Source: Desulfosoma sp. | Lineage (GTDB): Bacteria > Desulfobacterota > Syntrophobacteria > Syntrophobacterales > DSM-9756 | Reading direction: 5' to 3' | Assembly: GCA_037481875.1 (NCBI GenBank) | Contig: JBBFKY010000004.1 | Span: 232,893 to 296,892 of the forward strand | DNA length: 64,000 nucleotides | Shown: positions 25,594-35,289 of the stretch, in pieces | How the letters are laid out: every line of letters begins with the position of its first letter | Position numbering within the stretch: the stretch's first letter is position 1 | Notes under the pieces: generated by a model | The model's database searches: none | Told to the model about the DNA's origin: nothing | What the model saw: the letters and a program-made list of their open reading frames with translations, nothing else | Translations under genes and position numbers: made by a program

Positions 25594-26390
25594 GGCATCT
25601 GCCTCTCGTTTTCGAGCTTGCGAAGAAAAATGTCGGCGGCATCGGCCAGCGGCGTTCCAGGCGCGATCTGCAAGACACGACGAAAAGCCACAATAGCCTC
25701 TTCGCTGCGGCCTTCGGCTGCGCAGATGCGGCCATAGTGAAATTGAGCGTCCGCCGACTGAGGTCCGTAAGTCACGGCTGCCTTGTAAGCGTGGCGCGCT
25801 TCGGCTCGTCTTCCCAGAGCTTCCAGGGCCCTGGCTCGATAAAGATGGGCTTCAGCGTAGGTGTTCTGGAAATGGAGCGCTTCATCGAAATAGGCCACAG
25901 CTTCCGCATAGCGTCCCTGATCCATCATGAGACGTCCCAAATTGTACAAGGGCTTTTCAGGAGTCCGGTAGAACGGGTTCGCTAGAGCTTTTTGGAAATG
26001 CTCCATTGCCTTGTCCTTCAACCCTTGCTCAGCATAAAAGGCTCCCAAAGCGTTGTGAGCTTCAGAATAATCGGGTTTCAGTTGTAAAGCCTTGAGAAAG
26101 TGCGCCAAAGCCTGGTCGGGCAATCGGCGTGCCGCGTAGGCCAAAGCCAAGCTATAGTGAATACGAGGGTTTTTCGGATCCTTTTTTTCTGCGGCCACCA
26201 GATACTGTAAGGCTTGTCCCGTGTCTCCGGCAGCCAGAAACTTATCCCCTAGAGCCTGCAGTTCTTCTCCGCTCATCCAGGCCGAGGGATCTTGTTCCGA
26301 AGAGGGCAATGGGGCGCAGCCCGTCACACTGAAAGCCAGCATCAGGGCAGCGAACCACAGATTCCGGAGCCTGTTCCTGGTCCCGACCAT
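25590..26390 (-). CDS. TPR-repeat lipoprotein
   Basis: A 266-residue secreted lipoprotein. The signal MVGTRNRLRNLWFAALMLAFSVTGC ends in the lipobox VTGC. About six TPRs follow (for example NPRIHYSLALAYAARRLPDQAL, SEAHNALGAFYAEQGLKDKAM, PLYNLGRLMMDQGRYAEAV). ATG 26390 is preferred over one ten codons upstream because it starts right at the signal and has AAGG 8 bases before it. It resembles PilF/PilW-type pilotins and NlpI-like scaffolds, but no pilus genes are nearby, so the role is open. It overlaps the aminotransferase by 4 nt. Confidence 0.8.
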   Translation of the reverse strand: MVGTRNRLRNLWFAALMLAFSVTGCAPLPSSEQDPSAWMSGEELQALGDKFLAAGDTGQALQYLVAAEKKDPKNPRIHYSLALAYAARRLPDQALAHFLKALQLKPDYSEAHNALGAFYAEQGLKDKAMEHFQKALANPFYRTPEKPLYNLGRLMMDQGRYAEAVAYFDEALHFQNTYAEAHLYRARALEALGRRAEARHAYKAAVTYGPQSADAQFHYGRICAAEGRSEEAIVAFRRVLQIAPGTPLADAADIFLRKLENERQMP

Positions 26391-26451
26391 GTTCCGTGCC
26401 TTAGCCCCTTGTCGCTTCATACAGATTAACCCGGGCGCTTTTCCCCGCCAC

Positions 26452-27324
26452 TCAGATGACCTTGTTCAAACTGTACTCGATGATGCCTTCCGCTCCCCGT
26501 TTGAGCAATTGCGGAATCAGTTCTCGCACCGTATGCTTGGACACCACCACTTCCACACTCAGCCAGTCGGACTGATAAAGATGCGCCGTGGTGGGCGAAG
26601 TGAGGCTTGGTAGGATTTCGATAACGTCGTTAAGTTTTCCTTTGGGCACATTCATTTTCAGACCTACCAGATCTTCGGCGCGAAGAGCGGCCTGAAGCAA
26701 CAGACTGATCTGCTCGATTTTTTCCCGTTTCCACGGGTCGTTCCAGGCGGATTTGTTGGCGATCAGCTGGGTGTTCGTGAGCATCAGCTCCTTGACGATG
26801 CGCAGCCCGTTGGCTCTCATGGTGGCCCCGGTTTCCGTGACCTCCACGATGGCGTCGCACAAGCCGGCGATCACCTTGGCTTCGGTGGCCCCCCAGGAAA
26901 ATTCCACATGCACGTTCACTCCGGCTTGCGCGAAATAGCGCCGCGTGAAATTGACCAGTTCCGTGGCAATCTTCTTGCCTTCCAGGTCGGCCACGTCTTT
27001 GACAGGTGAATCATAGGGAACGGCCAGAACCCATCGAGCCGGACGCTGACTGACTTTGGAATAGATTAGGTCCGCCACCACATGAACATCGGAGTCGTTT
27101 TCCAGAATCCAGTCCTTGCCGGTCAGACCCGCATCAAAGGTGCCACTTTCCACATACCGGCTCATTTCCTGAGCGCGACAGATACTGCACTGAATTTCCG
27201 GGTCGTTGATTTCCGGAAAATAATTGCGGTTCGTCAGCGAAATCTTCCAACCGGACTTTCGAAACAATTCGATGGTCGCTTCCTGCAGACTTCCTTTGGG
27301 AATACCGAGAATCAGCTGTCTCAC
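26452..27324 (-). CDS. hisG: ATP phosphoribosyltransferase, long form
   Basis: A 290-residue enzyme for the first step of histidine synthesis, joining ATP and PRPP. Evidence includes [16 protein letters not shown] at the N-terminus, [12 protein letters not shown], the PRPP loop [16 protein letters not shown] and a C-terminal ACT-like regulatory domain of about 80 residues ([20 protein letters not shown]). The length marks it as HisG(L), which is feedback-inhibited by histidine and does not need HisZ. It overlaps hisI by 4 nt. Confidence 0.95.
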   Translation of the reverse strand: MRQLILGIPKGSLQEATIELFRKSGWKISLTNRNYFPEINDPEIQCSICRAQEMSRYVESGTFDAGLTGKDWILENDSDVHVVADLIYSKVSQRPARWVLAVPYDSPVKDVADLEGKKIATELVNFTRRYFAQAGVNVHVEFSWGATEAKVIAGLCDAIVEVTETGATMRANGLRIVKELMLTNTQLIANKSAWNDPWKREKIEQISLLLQAALRAEDLVGLKMNVPKGKLNDVIEILPSLTSPTTAHLYQSDWLSVEVVVSKHTVRELIPQLLKRGAEGIIEYSLNKVI

Positions 27325-27722
27325 GCTTTGTAAACCTCCTTGGGATCAAACACACGTTCTTCACAGATCACAAATGCGCCGTTTTCCAAACGGCGGAAAA
27401 AGCACGAGTCGTACCCTTCATGGCAGGCGGCTCCGGTCTGTTCCACCTCAATGAGAAGAGTGTCCGCATCGCAATCTATGTACATGGCTCGAACCCTTTG
27501 CACATGTCCCGAGCTTTCCCCCTTGAGCCACAACTTGTTACGAGATCGGCTCCAATAATGTGCCAGCCCGGTTTCCACGGTCTTGGCCCAGGCTGTTTCG
27601 TTCATGTAAGCCAGCATAAGGACGCGACGGCTGAAGGCTTCTTGTACAATGACGGGAAGCAGACCGTTTCCTTTAGCGAAATCAGGTTTTTCTGTCAACG
27701 TCGTCTCCTGTGTTTTGATCAT
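27321..27722 (-). CDS. hisI: phosphoribosyl-AMP cyclohydrolase
   Basis: A 133-residue zinc enzyme for the third step of histidine synthesis, opening the adenine ring of PR-AMP. The conserved [15 protein letters not shown] block and the cysteines in [12 protein letters not shown] are seen, and [18 protein letters not shown] is a strong match. No HisE (PR-ATP pyrophosphohydrolase) domain is fused. It is coupled to hisG by a 4-nt overlap; the other his genes are not in the window. Confidence 0.96.
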   Translation of the reverse strand: MIKTQETTLTEKPDFAKGNGLLPVIVQEAFSRRVLMLAYMNETAWAKTVETGLAHYWSRSRNKLWLKGESSGHVQRVRAMYIDCDADTLLIEVEQTGAACHEGYDSCFFRRLENGAFVICEERVFDPKEVYKA

Positions 27723-27787
27723 CTATGAACCACCTTGCGCATGCGAATGACGCTCTGGGTCATAAACTTCAGAGGTGGCGTGAAACG

Positions 27788-28828
27788 CTATGGAGATACC
27801 ATTCGAGCGGCCAGCTGTCCACAGGCGGCTCGAATGTCGGCACCGCGACTCTGACGAATGGTCACGGTAAAATGGGCCTGCTGCAGAATATCCTGAAAAG
27901 CCAGAACACTTTCTTCCGATGGCCGTTCAAAAGGTAAGGCAGGATGCGGGTTGAATGGAATCAAGTTCACTTTGCATCGCACGTGGGAAAGAAGCTTTAC
28001 CAGACGTCGAGCGTCTTCCGGCCTGTCATTGACCCCCTTCAAAAGAAGATACTCAAAGGTGATCCTTTTTCGGGACGGCATTGGGTAGGTTCGACATGCT
28101 TCCATAAGAGCGGCCAAAGGGTATTTCTGGTTGATGGGCATAAGGCGGCTTCGTGTCTCATCATCGGCCGCATGAAGACTAACGGCTAAATTCACGGGAC
28201 TTTCTCGTCCGAGGCGTTCCATTGAGGGCACCAACCCGACCGTGGAAACCGTGACGCGTCTGTGCGAAAATCCGAGTCCTCCGGGGTCCAGAAGAATCTT
28301 GAGGGCTCGCAGCACAGCCTCCTCGTTGGCCAAAGGTTCTCCCATGCCCATGAACACAATGTTGGTGATCCGCTGCTCCGACCCGACAACATGCTGCATG
28401 TGAATCAATTGGTCGACGATCTCCGCCGTTCGCAACTGTCTTTTAAACCCCATGGTTCCCGTCAGGCAAAACCGACAACCCAAAGCACAACCCACCTGGC
28501 TGGAAATGCATGCGGTGAGTCGTGGAGGATCGGGAATAAGGACACTCTCGATGAGATGATGATCCTGAAGGCGAAAGACAAACTTACGGGTTCCATCCTG
28601 GGCCTCTTCGGTGGCGACGAGGCTGAGGGCGTTTAAAAAGGTGCCGTATTCCAGTTGGGTGCGAAAGGTCTTGGGCAGATCGGAACATTCCTCCCAGGAT
28701 CGGATCAATCGCCCGTAAAGGTGCCGAAAGATTTGGCGTGCTCGAAAAGCCCGTTCTCCAAGGCTGACAACCCAAGCTTCTAGAGCTTCCTGGGGAAAGT
28801 CCTTGATAAAAACACGATCCTGGACCAT
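27788..28828 (-). CDS. rlmN: dual-specificity rRNA/tRNA adenine C2-methyltransferase RlmN
   Basis: A 346-residue radical SAM enzyme methylating A2503 of 23S rRNA and A37 of some tRNAs. The cluster motif is CALGCRFC in the expected SQVGCALGCRFCLTGTMGF context, followed by NIVFMGMGEPLANEE, VTVSTVGLVPSM and ANLAVSLHA-like SPVNLAVSLHAADD. The C-terminal catalytic cysteine is in SRGADIRAACGQL. The start is set to ATG 28828, 7 bases after the upstream gene's stop; the longer frame overlaps that gene. Confidence 0.95.
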   Translation of the reverse strand: MVQDRVFIKDFPQEALEAWVVSLGERAFRARQIFRHLYGRLIRSWEECSDLPKTFRTQLEYGTFLNALSLVATEEAQDGTRKFVFRLQDHHLIESVLIPDPPRLTACISSQVGCALGCRFCLTGTMGFKRQLRTAEIVDQLIHMQHVVGSEQRITNIVFMGMGEPLANEEAVLRALKILLDPGGLGFSHRRVTVSTVGLVPSMERLGRESPVNLAVSLHAADDETRSRLMPINQKYPLAALMEACRTYPMPSRKRITFEYLLLKGVNDRPEDARRLVKLLSHVRCKVNLIPFNPHPALPFERPSEESVLAFQDILQQAHFTVTIRQSRGADIRAACGQLAARMVSP

Positions 28829-28835
28829 GGGCAGG

Positions 28836-30152
28836 TTAAGCCTTTCGAACCAAGTACCGATTGGTGGTGCGATCTTGCAGAAAGACTCGATCATAAGATC
28901 GGCCATGAACGGCATCGAACCATTCATAACCCAAGGCCACACATTCCGGACAGGCTTTTCTTGGAATGTGAATGGCGAAAATGTGATAGCCTCGGTCGGT
29001 CAAGGAATCAATGGATAAAACGCCGCTGCACACAGGGCAGACACGAAGGCGTTCCTTTTGGTTTTCCAAAATGTTGTCCGTATCATAATAGATTGTGCGT
29101 TCCCTTTGAGCAAATTCCTTGGTGGCACGGTTTTTGGCGATAAATTCCGGGCATCGACGCCAGTAGCCCAGAATCTCTTCAGCTAACCGGTCGATGTAAG
29201 CGTTAGTTTCTTCTGGTTGCCGAATGCGTTTCGGGTCGTAATCCGGTTCCTTGACCTTGCTGTAATCCAATCCGGCCAAAGCCAAAATGATCCCCACATT
29301 GACATATGGTAAGGCCCCCTCGATGGAATAACCTCCCTCCAAAACAGCGATATGAGGTTGCAGCATACTGGTCAAAGTGGCGTAGCCTTGGGCTGAAAAG
29401 TTCATGTTGGTGATGGGGTCTGTGTAATGATTGTCCTGACCCGCGGAATTAATGATAAGTTCCGGCTGGAATTCTTGCACAATGGGGAGAACGATCTTTT
29501 CCATGGCCCGAAGAAAGCCTTCTTCCGAGGTCTTGGGTGGGAGGGGTATGTTGATGGTCGCCCCCATGGCCGTGGGACCTCCCAGTTCGTGATGAAAGCC
29601 CGATCCGGGATACAGGGTGCGGCCGTCTTGATGAATGGAGATAAAAAGAGTGTCCGGATCGTGCCAATAGATATCCTGGGTGCCGTCCCCGTGATGGCAA
29701 TCGGTGTCCACGATGGCGATCCTGTCCACACCGTACACATCACGCAGGTACTCGATCATGATGGCTTCAATGTTGATATTACAAAACCCCCGGGCACCGT
29801 GCACAACCCTCATGGCATGATGACCCGGTGGACGAACCAAGGCGAATCCTCGGTCGATCTTATGGGCCATAAGGGCCTTTGCGATGGTCATGGCGCCCCC
29901 GGCGCTGATGAGATGACTTTCGGTGAGCACACTGCGTTCGTCGGGCGCGCAGAAATGCACCCGTTGCACATCTTCGATGGTGGCGAGGTCCGGTTTAAAT
30001 TCTAGAATGCCTTGAATGTCTAAAAGACCTTCCTCAAAAATCTGATCTTGTGTGTAAAGTAGCCTTTCTTCCCGCTCCGGATGTGTCGGGCTGATGGCCC
30101 AGTCAAAAGCAGGAAAGATCACCAAACCGGTTTTATAAGCAGCACGAAGCAT
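28836..30152 (-). CDS. histone-deacetylase-family (AcuC-like) hydrolase with C-terminal zinc ribbon
   Basis: A 438-residue protein. The deacetylase domain (about 1-320) has the active-site blocks RPPGHHAM (His-His), DTDCHHGDGTQ (zinc Asp/His), SIHQDGRTLYPGSG and NSAGQDNHYTDP (second zinc Asp; Gln replaces the common Phe in SAGFD). A C-terminal extension of about 80 residues has CPVC...CPEC (two pairs about 35 residues apart), likely a structural zinc ribbon. It sits between hyuA-like and rlmN genes, with 12 and 7 bases of spacing. It could deacetylate protein lysines or a small acetylated amine. The zinc ribbon might direct it to a partner. Confidence 0.85.
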   Translation of the reverse strand: MLRAAYKTGLVIFPAFDWAISPTHPEREERLLYTQDQIFEEGLLDIQGILEFKPDLATIEDVQRVHFCAPDERSVLTESHLISAGGAMTIAKALMAHKIDRGFALVRPPGHHAMRVVHGARGFCNINIEAIMIEYLRDVYGVDRIAIVDTDCHHGDGTQDIYWHDPDTLFISIHQDGRTLYPGSGFHHELGGPTAMGATINIPLPPKTSEEGFLRAMEKIVLPIVQEFQPELIINSAGQDNHYTDPITNMNFSAQGYATLTSMLQPHIAVLEGGYSIEGALPYVNVGIILALAGLDYSKVKEPDYDPKRIRQPEETNAYIDRLAEEILGYWRRCPEFIAKNRATKEFAQRERTIYYDTDNILENQKERLRVCPVCSGVLSIDSLTDRGYHIFAIHIPRKACPECVALGYEWFDAVHGRSYDRVFLQDRTTNRYLVRKA

Positions 30153-30164
30153 GACCCGTTCTCC

Positions 30165-31886
30165 TTAGGAAGACCGTGCAGAGCCGCAGGGTGCGCTGGC
30201 ATAGGTGATTTGCATTTTTTGAACCACAGATTGGTAATGGCTGATGAGGCCCGGTTTCACCTGGACACGGACACGGTAATACTTGCCTGTGGTGTAGAAA
30301 CCTCGAACCATGTTAAACTGCAGTTTCTCTAAGACTTCCGTTTCCAGATCGTCGCGGCTTGCCCCTTCTCGAACAGCTTTTTCCGTAAGCAGTTCCAAGG
30401 CCAAGGACACCGCCTTTTCCATGGTGAAATCGCGTTTCACAGGCTGATGAAAAGCTTCTTCGGGCGCCGTGGCGATTCCTCGTTCCGTGTCCACAAACAA
30501 GGTCAGTTCACATGTGGTGCGGGCCAAGGCGGCTCCCACGGCGTTGGCCACATCCCACGAAGGCACGACACGTACGGAATAAGGCGAAATTTCCTGCATG
30601 CGTTTGGCAAAGTAGGGGGCCGGACCTCCCAGAACAAGGATTTCTTTCGGTTGTACCTGATAGCCTTCCAGAAGTTGACGCACGGTATAGACCGGTTTGG
30701 CGTTGATGGCTTGAACCATATCTTCGGCGGCCCGAAGAATTCCTCGGCATGCTTCATCAAAAACCCATTGAGCGGCTTCGCGCAAAGGCAACCCCAAAGC
30801 CTGAGCCACCTGAGCCATACCGCGTTCGGAAGCCGCCCGGTTTCCTTTCAAATCCTCGCCCAGGACAATGATGGCATCGGTAGGGGTGGGTGTGGGACCG
30901 CCGAAAGCCATAGCCGGCCCTTCTCGATCCGGTCCCAATTGGAGACGTCCGTCCTTGACCCGCACCGCAGTGTCTCCCCCCAAAGCCAGAGAATGGCTTC
31001 TCAGGGCGCGAATAAGCGTTCGGAATTGACCTACTTCAGCACCCTGAGCTGCCAAAAGAGGCACGGTGCCTACAAGGATGGCCATATCCGTCGTGGTGCC
31101 ACCGATATCCAAAACAAGGGTGTCCAGGTTTTCCGTGGCATAGGGCAGGGAGCCCATCACACTGGCCGCGGGACCCGATAAAATGGTCTGTCCGGGAAGA
31201 TCCAAGGAAGCGTCAAAACTCATGGTCCCGCCATCCGCCTTCAAGATATGAATGGGAATGGCCAGGCCGTTTCTTTTCAAGGAGCGTCGCACGGCGTCGA
31301 AGAACTTCTTGTGAATGGAATAGACTGCCGCATTGAGATAGGCTGTGGCGATACGGCGGGGAAAGTTCAGATGTCCCGAAAGTCGATGCCCCAAAACCAC
31401 GTAATCAAAATGATCTCCAAGGATCTGTTGAATCTGGGTTTCATGTTTGGGATTACGTACGGAAAATTTCCCCACCACCCCCACGTGACGGACACCTTCC
31501 TTGCGCAACTTGGAAGCGATGGCCTCTATCTCCACGGGTTCGATGGGTTGAATTTCTCGGCCTCGATGATCGATGGAACCGGAAACCGAATAATAATGTT
31601 CGCTGGTGCGGAAAGCTTCAGGATCCAAACCTGGTCCGGCCGCCACAATCATCCCTACCGGGGGAAGCTTTGCTTCAGCGATGGCATTGGTGGTCAGGGT
31701 GGTACTCAACACAAGGCGTTCCACCTCATGAGGCGCCACGCCCAAGGTGACCGCTTCCAAACCTTTCCAGACACAAGCCAGCAAATCGTCGTGGGTCGTG
31801 GGAACCTTGGCTTGACATTCGATGCCCTGCTCGCCCAACAAGACCACATCGGTGTGCGTGCCGCCCACATCCAGTCCTATGATCAT
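30165..31886 (-). CDS. hydantoinase/oxoprolinase (HyuA) family protein
   Basis: A 573-residue ASKHA-type ATPase-like protein related to N-methylhydantoinase A. GLDVGGTHTDVVLLG opens the protein and LVLDIGGTTTDMAIL is the second phosphate motif; LSGPAASVMGS is also family-typical. Start ATG 31886 has a GAGG site 7 bases upstream; a 37-codon extension lacks support. It is shorter than canonical HyuA, and no HyuB partner is adjacent. Related acetophenone and acetone carboxylase subunits share the fold. Substrate unknown. It is the first gene of the eight-gene minus-strand run and is followed directly by the HDAC-like gene. Confidence 0.8.
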   Translation of the reverse strand: MIIGLDVGGTHTDVVLLGEQGIECQAKVPTTHDDLLACVWKGLEAVTLGVAPHEVERLVLSTTLTTNAIAEAKLPPVGMIVAAGPGLDPEAFRTSEHYYSVSGSIDHRGREIQPIEPVEIEAIASKLRKEGVRHVGVVGKFSVRNPKHETQIQQILGDHFDYVVLGHRLSGHLNFPRRIATAYLNAAVYSIHKKFFDAVRRSLKRNGLAIPIHILKADGGTMSFDASLDLPGQTILSGPAASVMGSLPYATENLDTLVLDIGGTTTDMAILVGTVPLLAAQGAEVGQFRTLIRALRSHSLALGGDTAVRVKDGRLQLGPDREGPAMAFGGPTPTPTDAIIVLGEDLKGNRAASERGMAQVAQALGLPLREAAQWVFDEACRGILRAAEDMVQAINAKPVYTVRQLLEGYQVQPKEILVLGGPAPYFAKRMQEISPYSVRVVPSWDVANAVGAALARTTCELTLFVDTERGIATAPEEAFHQPVKRDFTMEKAVSLALELLTEKAVREGASRDDLETEVLEKLQFNMVRGFYTTGKYYRVRVQVKPGLISHYQSVVQKMQITYASAPCGSARSS

Positions 31887-32157
31887 GACTAACCTCGAAG
31901 TCTCTGGGGAATTCCCGATGTCGCATGAAATCGCCTTTGGAAGTCGTCTAAGACAACGAAAAGGCTCACGTCGCGCCTCATGAACAAGGTCCTGCAAACA
32001 TTGAAGATGCTAGTCAAAAGCCGTTCCTCTGTCAATGAACCGTTTCTGCTTTCGAAACACCAAACAACCATTGCTTTACAACAAATGCAAAAGAGGCTAT
32101 CGTGCACCGATTTAGTGAGCATCAGAAGTCCTTTGAAACGACAAGGGCGACGAGCCG

Positions 32158-32832
32158 ATGATACCCCTGCGAGATGCCAATCCTTCCAGGCGTTTTCCTG
32201 CGGTGACTTACGGGATCATAGGGATCTGTGTTCTGGCTTTCTTTTATGAATTGGCTTTGGGGCCGAGCCTGCGGGTGTGGATTTACCATTATGGCATCGT
32301 CCCCGTTCGCTACACGCATCCGCAGGTGGCGGCGCGCTTCAGTCTTTTGGAACAAGCGATCCCCTTTCTGACGACCATGTTCTTACACGGAGGTTGGATG
32401 CATCTGATTGGCAATATGTGGATCTTGCATATATTTGGAGACAACGTGGAAAGTGCTCTGGGGCATGGTCGTTATCTGTTTTTTTACCTGTTATGCGGCC
32501 TTGCGGCGTCTCTTTTCCACATTATCACAAACCCCGCTTCTTCGGTGCCCACGATCGGAGCCAGTGGGGCCATTGCCGGGGTGATGGGAGCCTATTTTCT
32601 GCTCTATCCGCGAGCCAGGGTGCTTACCCTGGTTCCGATCTTTTTTTATTTCAGCATTGTGGAGCTGCCGGCTTACGTGTTTCTCGGGGTGTGGTTTGTC
32701 ATGCAATTTTTCAGCGGCACCTTTTCCCTCATGGGTAGCGGGACTCAGGTGGGCGGGGTGGCCTGGTGGGCCCATATCGGCGGATTTCTTGCCGGCATGG
32801 TGTTTCTAAAGGTCTTTCGAGGGCGTCCATGA
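32158..32832 (+). CDS. rhomboid-family intramembrane serine protease
   Basis: A 224-residue protein with six transmembrane segments. The catalytic serine is in GASGAIAGVMGAYF and the catalytic histidine in WWAHIGGFLAGM; the MFLHGGWMHLIGNMW loop (HxxxHxxxN) is also diagnostic. It would cleave membrane proteins within the bilayer. Its stop overlaps the next gene as ATGA. It diverges from the hyuA-like gene across a 270-base gap that must hold both promoters; none is clear. Confidence 0.93.
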   Translation: MIPLRDANPSRRFPAVTYGIIGICVLAFFYELALGPSLRVWIYHYGIVPVRYTHPQVAARFSLLEQAIPFLTTMFLHGGWMHLIGNMWILHIFGDNVESALGHGRYLFFYLLCGLAASLFHIITNPASSVPTIGASGAIAGVMGAYFLLYPRARVLTLVPIFFYFSIVELPAYVFLGVWFVMQFFSGTFSLMGSGTQVGGVAWWAHIGGFLAGMVFLKVFRGRP

Positions 32833-33209
32833 ATCGGGAACAGAAAGAGGGTTTCCCATCGACACAGGAAAAGCTTCCATCTTTTTTGCAGAATCATCCT
32901 GATGGAGCGACCGTGTCGGTGTCTGTGCAACCGAAGGCGCGTCGAACCGAGGTTGTGGGTGTTCAACATGGGGAGCTCAGGATCAAATTGTGTGCCCCAC
33001 CGGTGGAAGGAGCCGCCAATAGGGAATGTCTTCGATTTTTGGCAGATTTAACGGGAACGGCAAAAAGCCGAGTCCGGTTGCTTTACGGGGATAAAAGCCG
33101 AAAGAAAGTGATTTTGATTCAAGGAACGAACGCCGAGCGGCTCGTGGAAATCTTTGAAGCGCTCGGGTATGGCGAAGAGCGGCCTTCGCCCACATCCAAC
33201 GGAAGCTGA
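32829..33209 (+). CDS. DUF167 / YggU family protein
   Basis: A 126-residue small alpha/beta protein. The core domain is recognisable from VSVSVQPKARRTEVVGVQHGELRIKLCAPPVEGAANREC and VRLLYGDKSRKKVILIQG. The start ATG overlaps the rhomboid stop. An N-terminal 25-residue extension is variable. Function is unknown across the family, which is widespread from bacteria to humans. Confidence 0.9.
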   Translation: MNREQKEGFPSTQEKLPSFLQNHPDGATVSVSVQPKARRTEVVGVQHGELRIKLCAPPVEGAANRECLRFLADLTGTAKSRVRLLYGDKSRKKVILIQGTNAERLVEIFEALGYGEERPSPTSNGS

Positions 33210-33225
33210 GAAGGAGGACGGAATC

Positions 33226-34401
33226 ATGCGGGAAGCGGTTATTGTCAGTGCGGTGAGAACGCCGCTGGGAAGCTTCAACGGCTCTCTTTCGAACATCGGA
33301 GCTACAGCTCTGGGTGCCTTTGTCATCGAAGAGGCCGTGCGACGCGCAGGTATTCAAAAACAAGACGTGAACGAAGTGATCATGGGGCAGGTCCTTCCTT
33401 GTGGTTACGGGCAAAACCCGGCCAAACAAGCAGCCGTTAAGGCGGGTATGCCATGGGAAGTGGAATGCTTGACGGTGAACAAGGTCTGTGGCTCGGGCTT
33501 GAAGGCCGTCATGCTGGCCGCTCAAGCCGTTCAAACGGGTGATGCCGACGTGGTGGTGGCCGGTGGCATGGAAAACATGAGCATGGCTCCGTATTTTCTG
33601 GACAAGGCTCGCACGGGCTACCGCATGGGCCATGGGCAGCTTAAGGATCATATGATTCACGACGGTCTGTGGGACATTGTCAATGATTTTCACATGGGCA
33701 TTTCCAATGAATTGTGTAGTGAACGCTATGGAGTGAGCCGAGAAGACCAAGATCGGTATGCGGAGGAATCTTATCGGCGCTCTTTGGCGGCTATCGCCGC
33801 AGGCAAGTTTCAGGATGAAATCGTGCCGGTGCCCATTCCGCAACGCAAAGGGGATCCTGTTCTTTTTGCCAAGGATGAATGCCCTCGGGAAACCACCTAT
33901 GAAGCCCTTTCCAAGATGAAGCCGGCTTTTAAGGAAGGTGGGGTGACCACGGCGGGCAATGCGTCGGTTATTTCCGATGGGGCTGCAGCGGTGGTGGTCA
34001 TGGCCAGGGAAAAAGCGGAAGCGATGGGCTGCCGGATTATGGCCACCATTGGAGCTCAAGCTTCTGCCGGCATTGACATGAAGTACGTGCTGGTAGCTCC
34101 CATTTGGGCAATCCCCAAGTGCCTCAAGAAAGAAGGGCTTGGACTCGAGGATGTGGACCTCTACGAAGTCAACGAAGCGTTTAGCGGCTCGACCGTGGCC
34201 GTCTTGAGGGAACTGAAGCTGGATCCGGCCAAGGTTAATGTCAACGGGGGCAGTGTTTCCTTAGGGCATCCTATTGGAGCCAGCGGAACACGTGTTCTGG
34301 TCACTCTGATTCATGAAATGATTCGACAGGACAAGAAAATAGGCCTAGCTTCCCTGTGCCTTGGCGGGGGTGAAGCGGTAGCGCTTGTGGTGAAGCGATA
34401 A
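33226..34401 (+). CDS. acetyl-CoA acetyltransferase (thiolase)
   Basis: A 391-residue thiolase II. The acylated cysteine is in [14 protein letters not shown] (about residue 89), the NEAF block follows (here NEAFSGS instead of NEAFA), the catalytic histidine is in GHPIGASG and the second cysteine is in SLCLGGGEA near the end. AAGGAGG precedes the ATG. It may act in either direction: condensing two acetyl-CoA or cleaving acetoacetyl-CoA. With the next two genes it forms a short beta-oxidation or butyrate-type cluster. An enoyl-CoA hydratase is not in the cluster. Confidence 0.94.
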   Translation: MREAVIVSAVRTPLGSFNGSLSNIGATALGAFVIEEAVRRAGIQKQDVNEVIMGQVLPCGYGQNPAKQAAVKAGMPWEVECLTVNKVCGSGLKAVMLAAQAVQTGDADVVVAGGMENMSMAPYFLDKARTGYRMGHGQLKDHMIHDGLWDIVNDFHMGISNELCSERYGVSREDQDRYAEESYRRSLAAIAAGKFQDEIVPVPIPQRKGDPVLFAKDECPRETTYEALSKMKPAFKEGGVTTAGNASVISDGAAAVVVMAREKAEAMGCRIMATIGAQASAGIDMKYVLVAPIWAIPKCLKKEGLGLEDVDLYEVNEAFSGSTVAVLRELKLDPAKVNVNGGSVSLGHPIGASGTRVLVTLIHEMIRQDKKIGLASLCLGGGEAVALVVKR

Positions 34402-34419
34402 AGAAAGAGGAGGAAACCC

Positions 34420-35271
34420 ATGGAAGTGAAAACCTTTGGTGTGATCGGTGCCGGCCAGATGGGAAACGGGATTGCCCAAGTGGCAGCCATGAGCGGCCTT
34501 TCGGTGATCATGAACGATATTCAGGAAGAGTTTGTCCAAAGAGGGCTCAATACCATCAAGAAAAACCTGGCTCGTAGTGTGGAAAAAGGCAAGATGAGTC
34601 AGGAAGAAATGGACGCGGTGCTGGGGCGTATTCGCACCTCCGTGGATCTTAAGGACATGGCTGCCGCCGATTTCGTGGTGGAAGCGGCTACGGAAAATGA
34701 ACAGATCAAGTTCAAGATTTTTCAGGATCTGGACAACCTTTGCCAGGCCCATGCCGTGCTGTCTACCAACACCTCCTCGATTCCCATAGGACGTATTGCC
34801 GGAAAGACCAAGAGGCCGGAAAAAATTATCGGCATGCATTTCATGAATCCCGTTCCGGTGATGAAACTGGTGGAAATCATTCGCGGCATTGCCACATCCG
34901 ATGAAACTTTTCAGCTCACTTGGCAGCTTGCGGAAAAAATGGGCAAAACTCCGGCTCTGGCCCAGGATTATCCGGGCTTTATCGCCAACCGTATCCTCAT
35001 GCCCATGATCAACGAAGCCGTCTATTGTCTCTACCACGGTGTGGGCACTCGAGAAGACATCGACACGGTCATGAAGCTCGGCATGAACCATCCCATGGGC
35101 CCTCTCGCCCTTGCCGACCTCATCGGCCTGGATACCTGTCTCGCCATCATGGAAACACTGTACCAAGGATTCTGCGATTCCAAGTACAGGCCGTGTCCGC
35201 TTTTGCGTAAATACGTGGAAGCCGGCTGGCTGGGCCGTAAGGCGGGTCGAGGCTTTTACGAGTACAGCTGA
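34420..35271 (+). CDS. hbd: 3-hydroxybutyryl-CoA / 3-hydroxyacyl-CoA dehydrogenase
   Basis: A 283-residue NAD(P)-dependent dehydrogenase. The Rossmann GVIGAGQMGNGIAQ lies at the N-terminus, the catalytic His in GMHFMNPVPVMKLVE pairs with a Glu, and the C-terminal domain has NHPMGPLALADLIGLD. It oxidises 3-hydroxyacyl-CoA to 3-ketoacyl-CoA. Length matches Hbd/PaaH. It is 18 bases after the thiolase and 18 before the acyl-CoA dehydrogenase, so co-transcription is likely. Confidence 0.94.
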   Translation: MEVKTFGVIGAGQMGNGIAQVAAMSGLSVIMNDIQEEFVQRGLNTIKKNLARSVEKGKMSQEEMDAVLGRIRTSVDLKDMAAADFVVEAATENEQIKFKIFQDLDNLCQAHAVLSTNTSSIPIGRIAGKTKRPEKIIGMHFMNPVPVMKLVEIIRGIATSDETFQLTWQLAEKMGKTPALAQDYPGFIANRILMPMINEAVYCLYHGVGTREDIDTVMKLGMNHPMGPLALADLIGLDTCLAIMETLYQGFCDSKYRPCPLLRKYVEAGWLGRKAGRGFYEYS

Positions 35272-35289
35272 GAGGGGAGGAGAGCTTCG

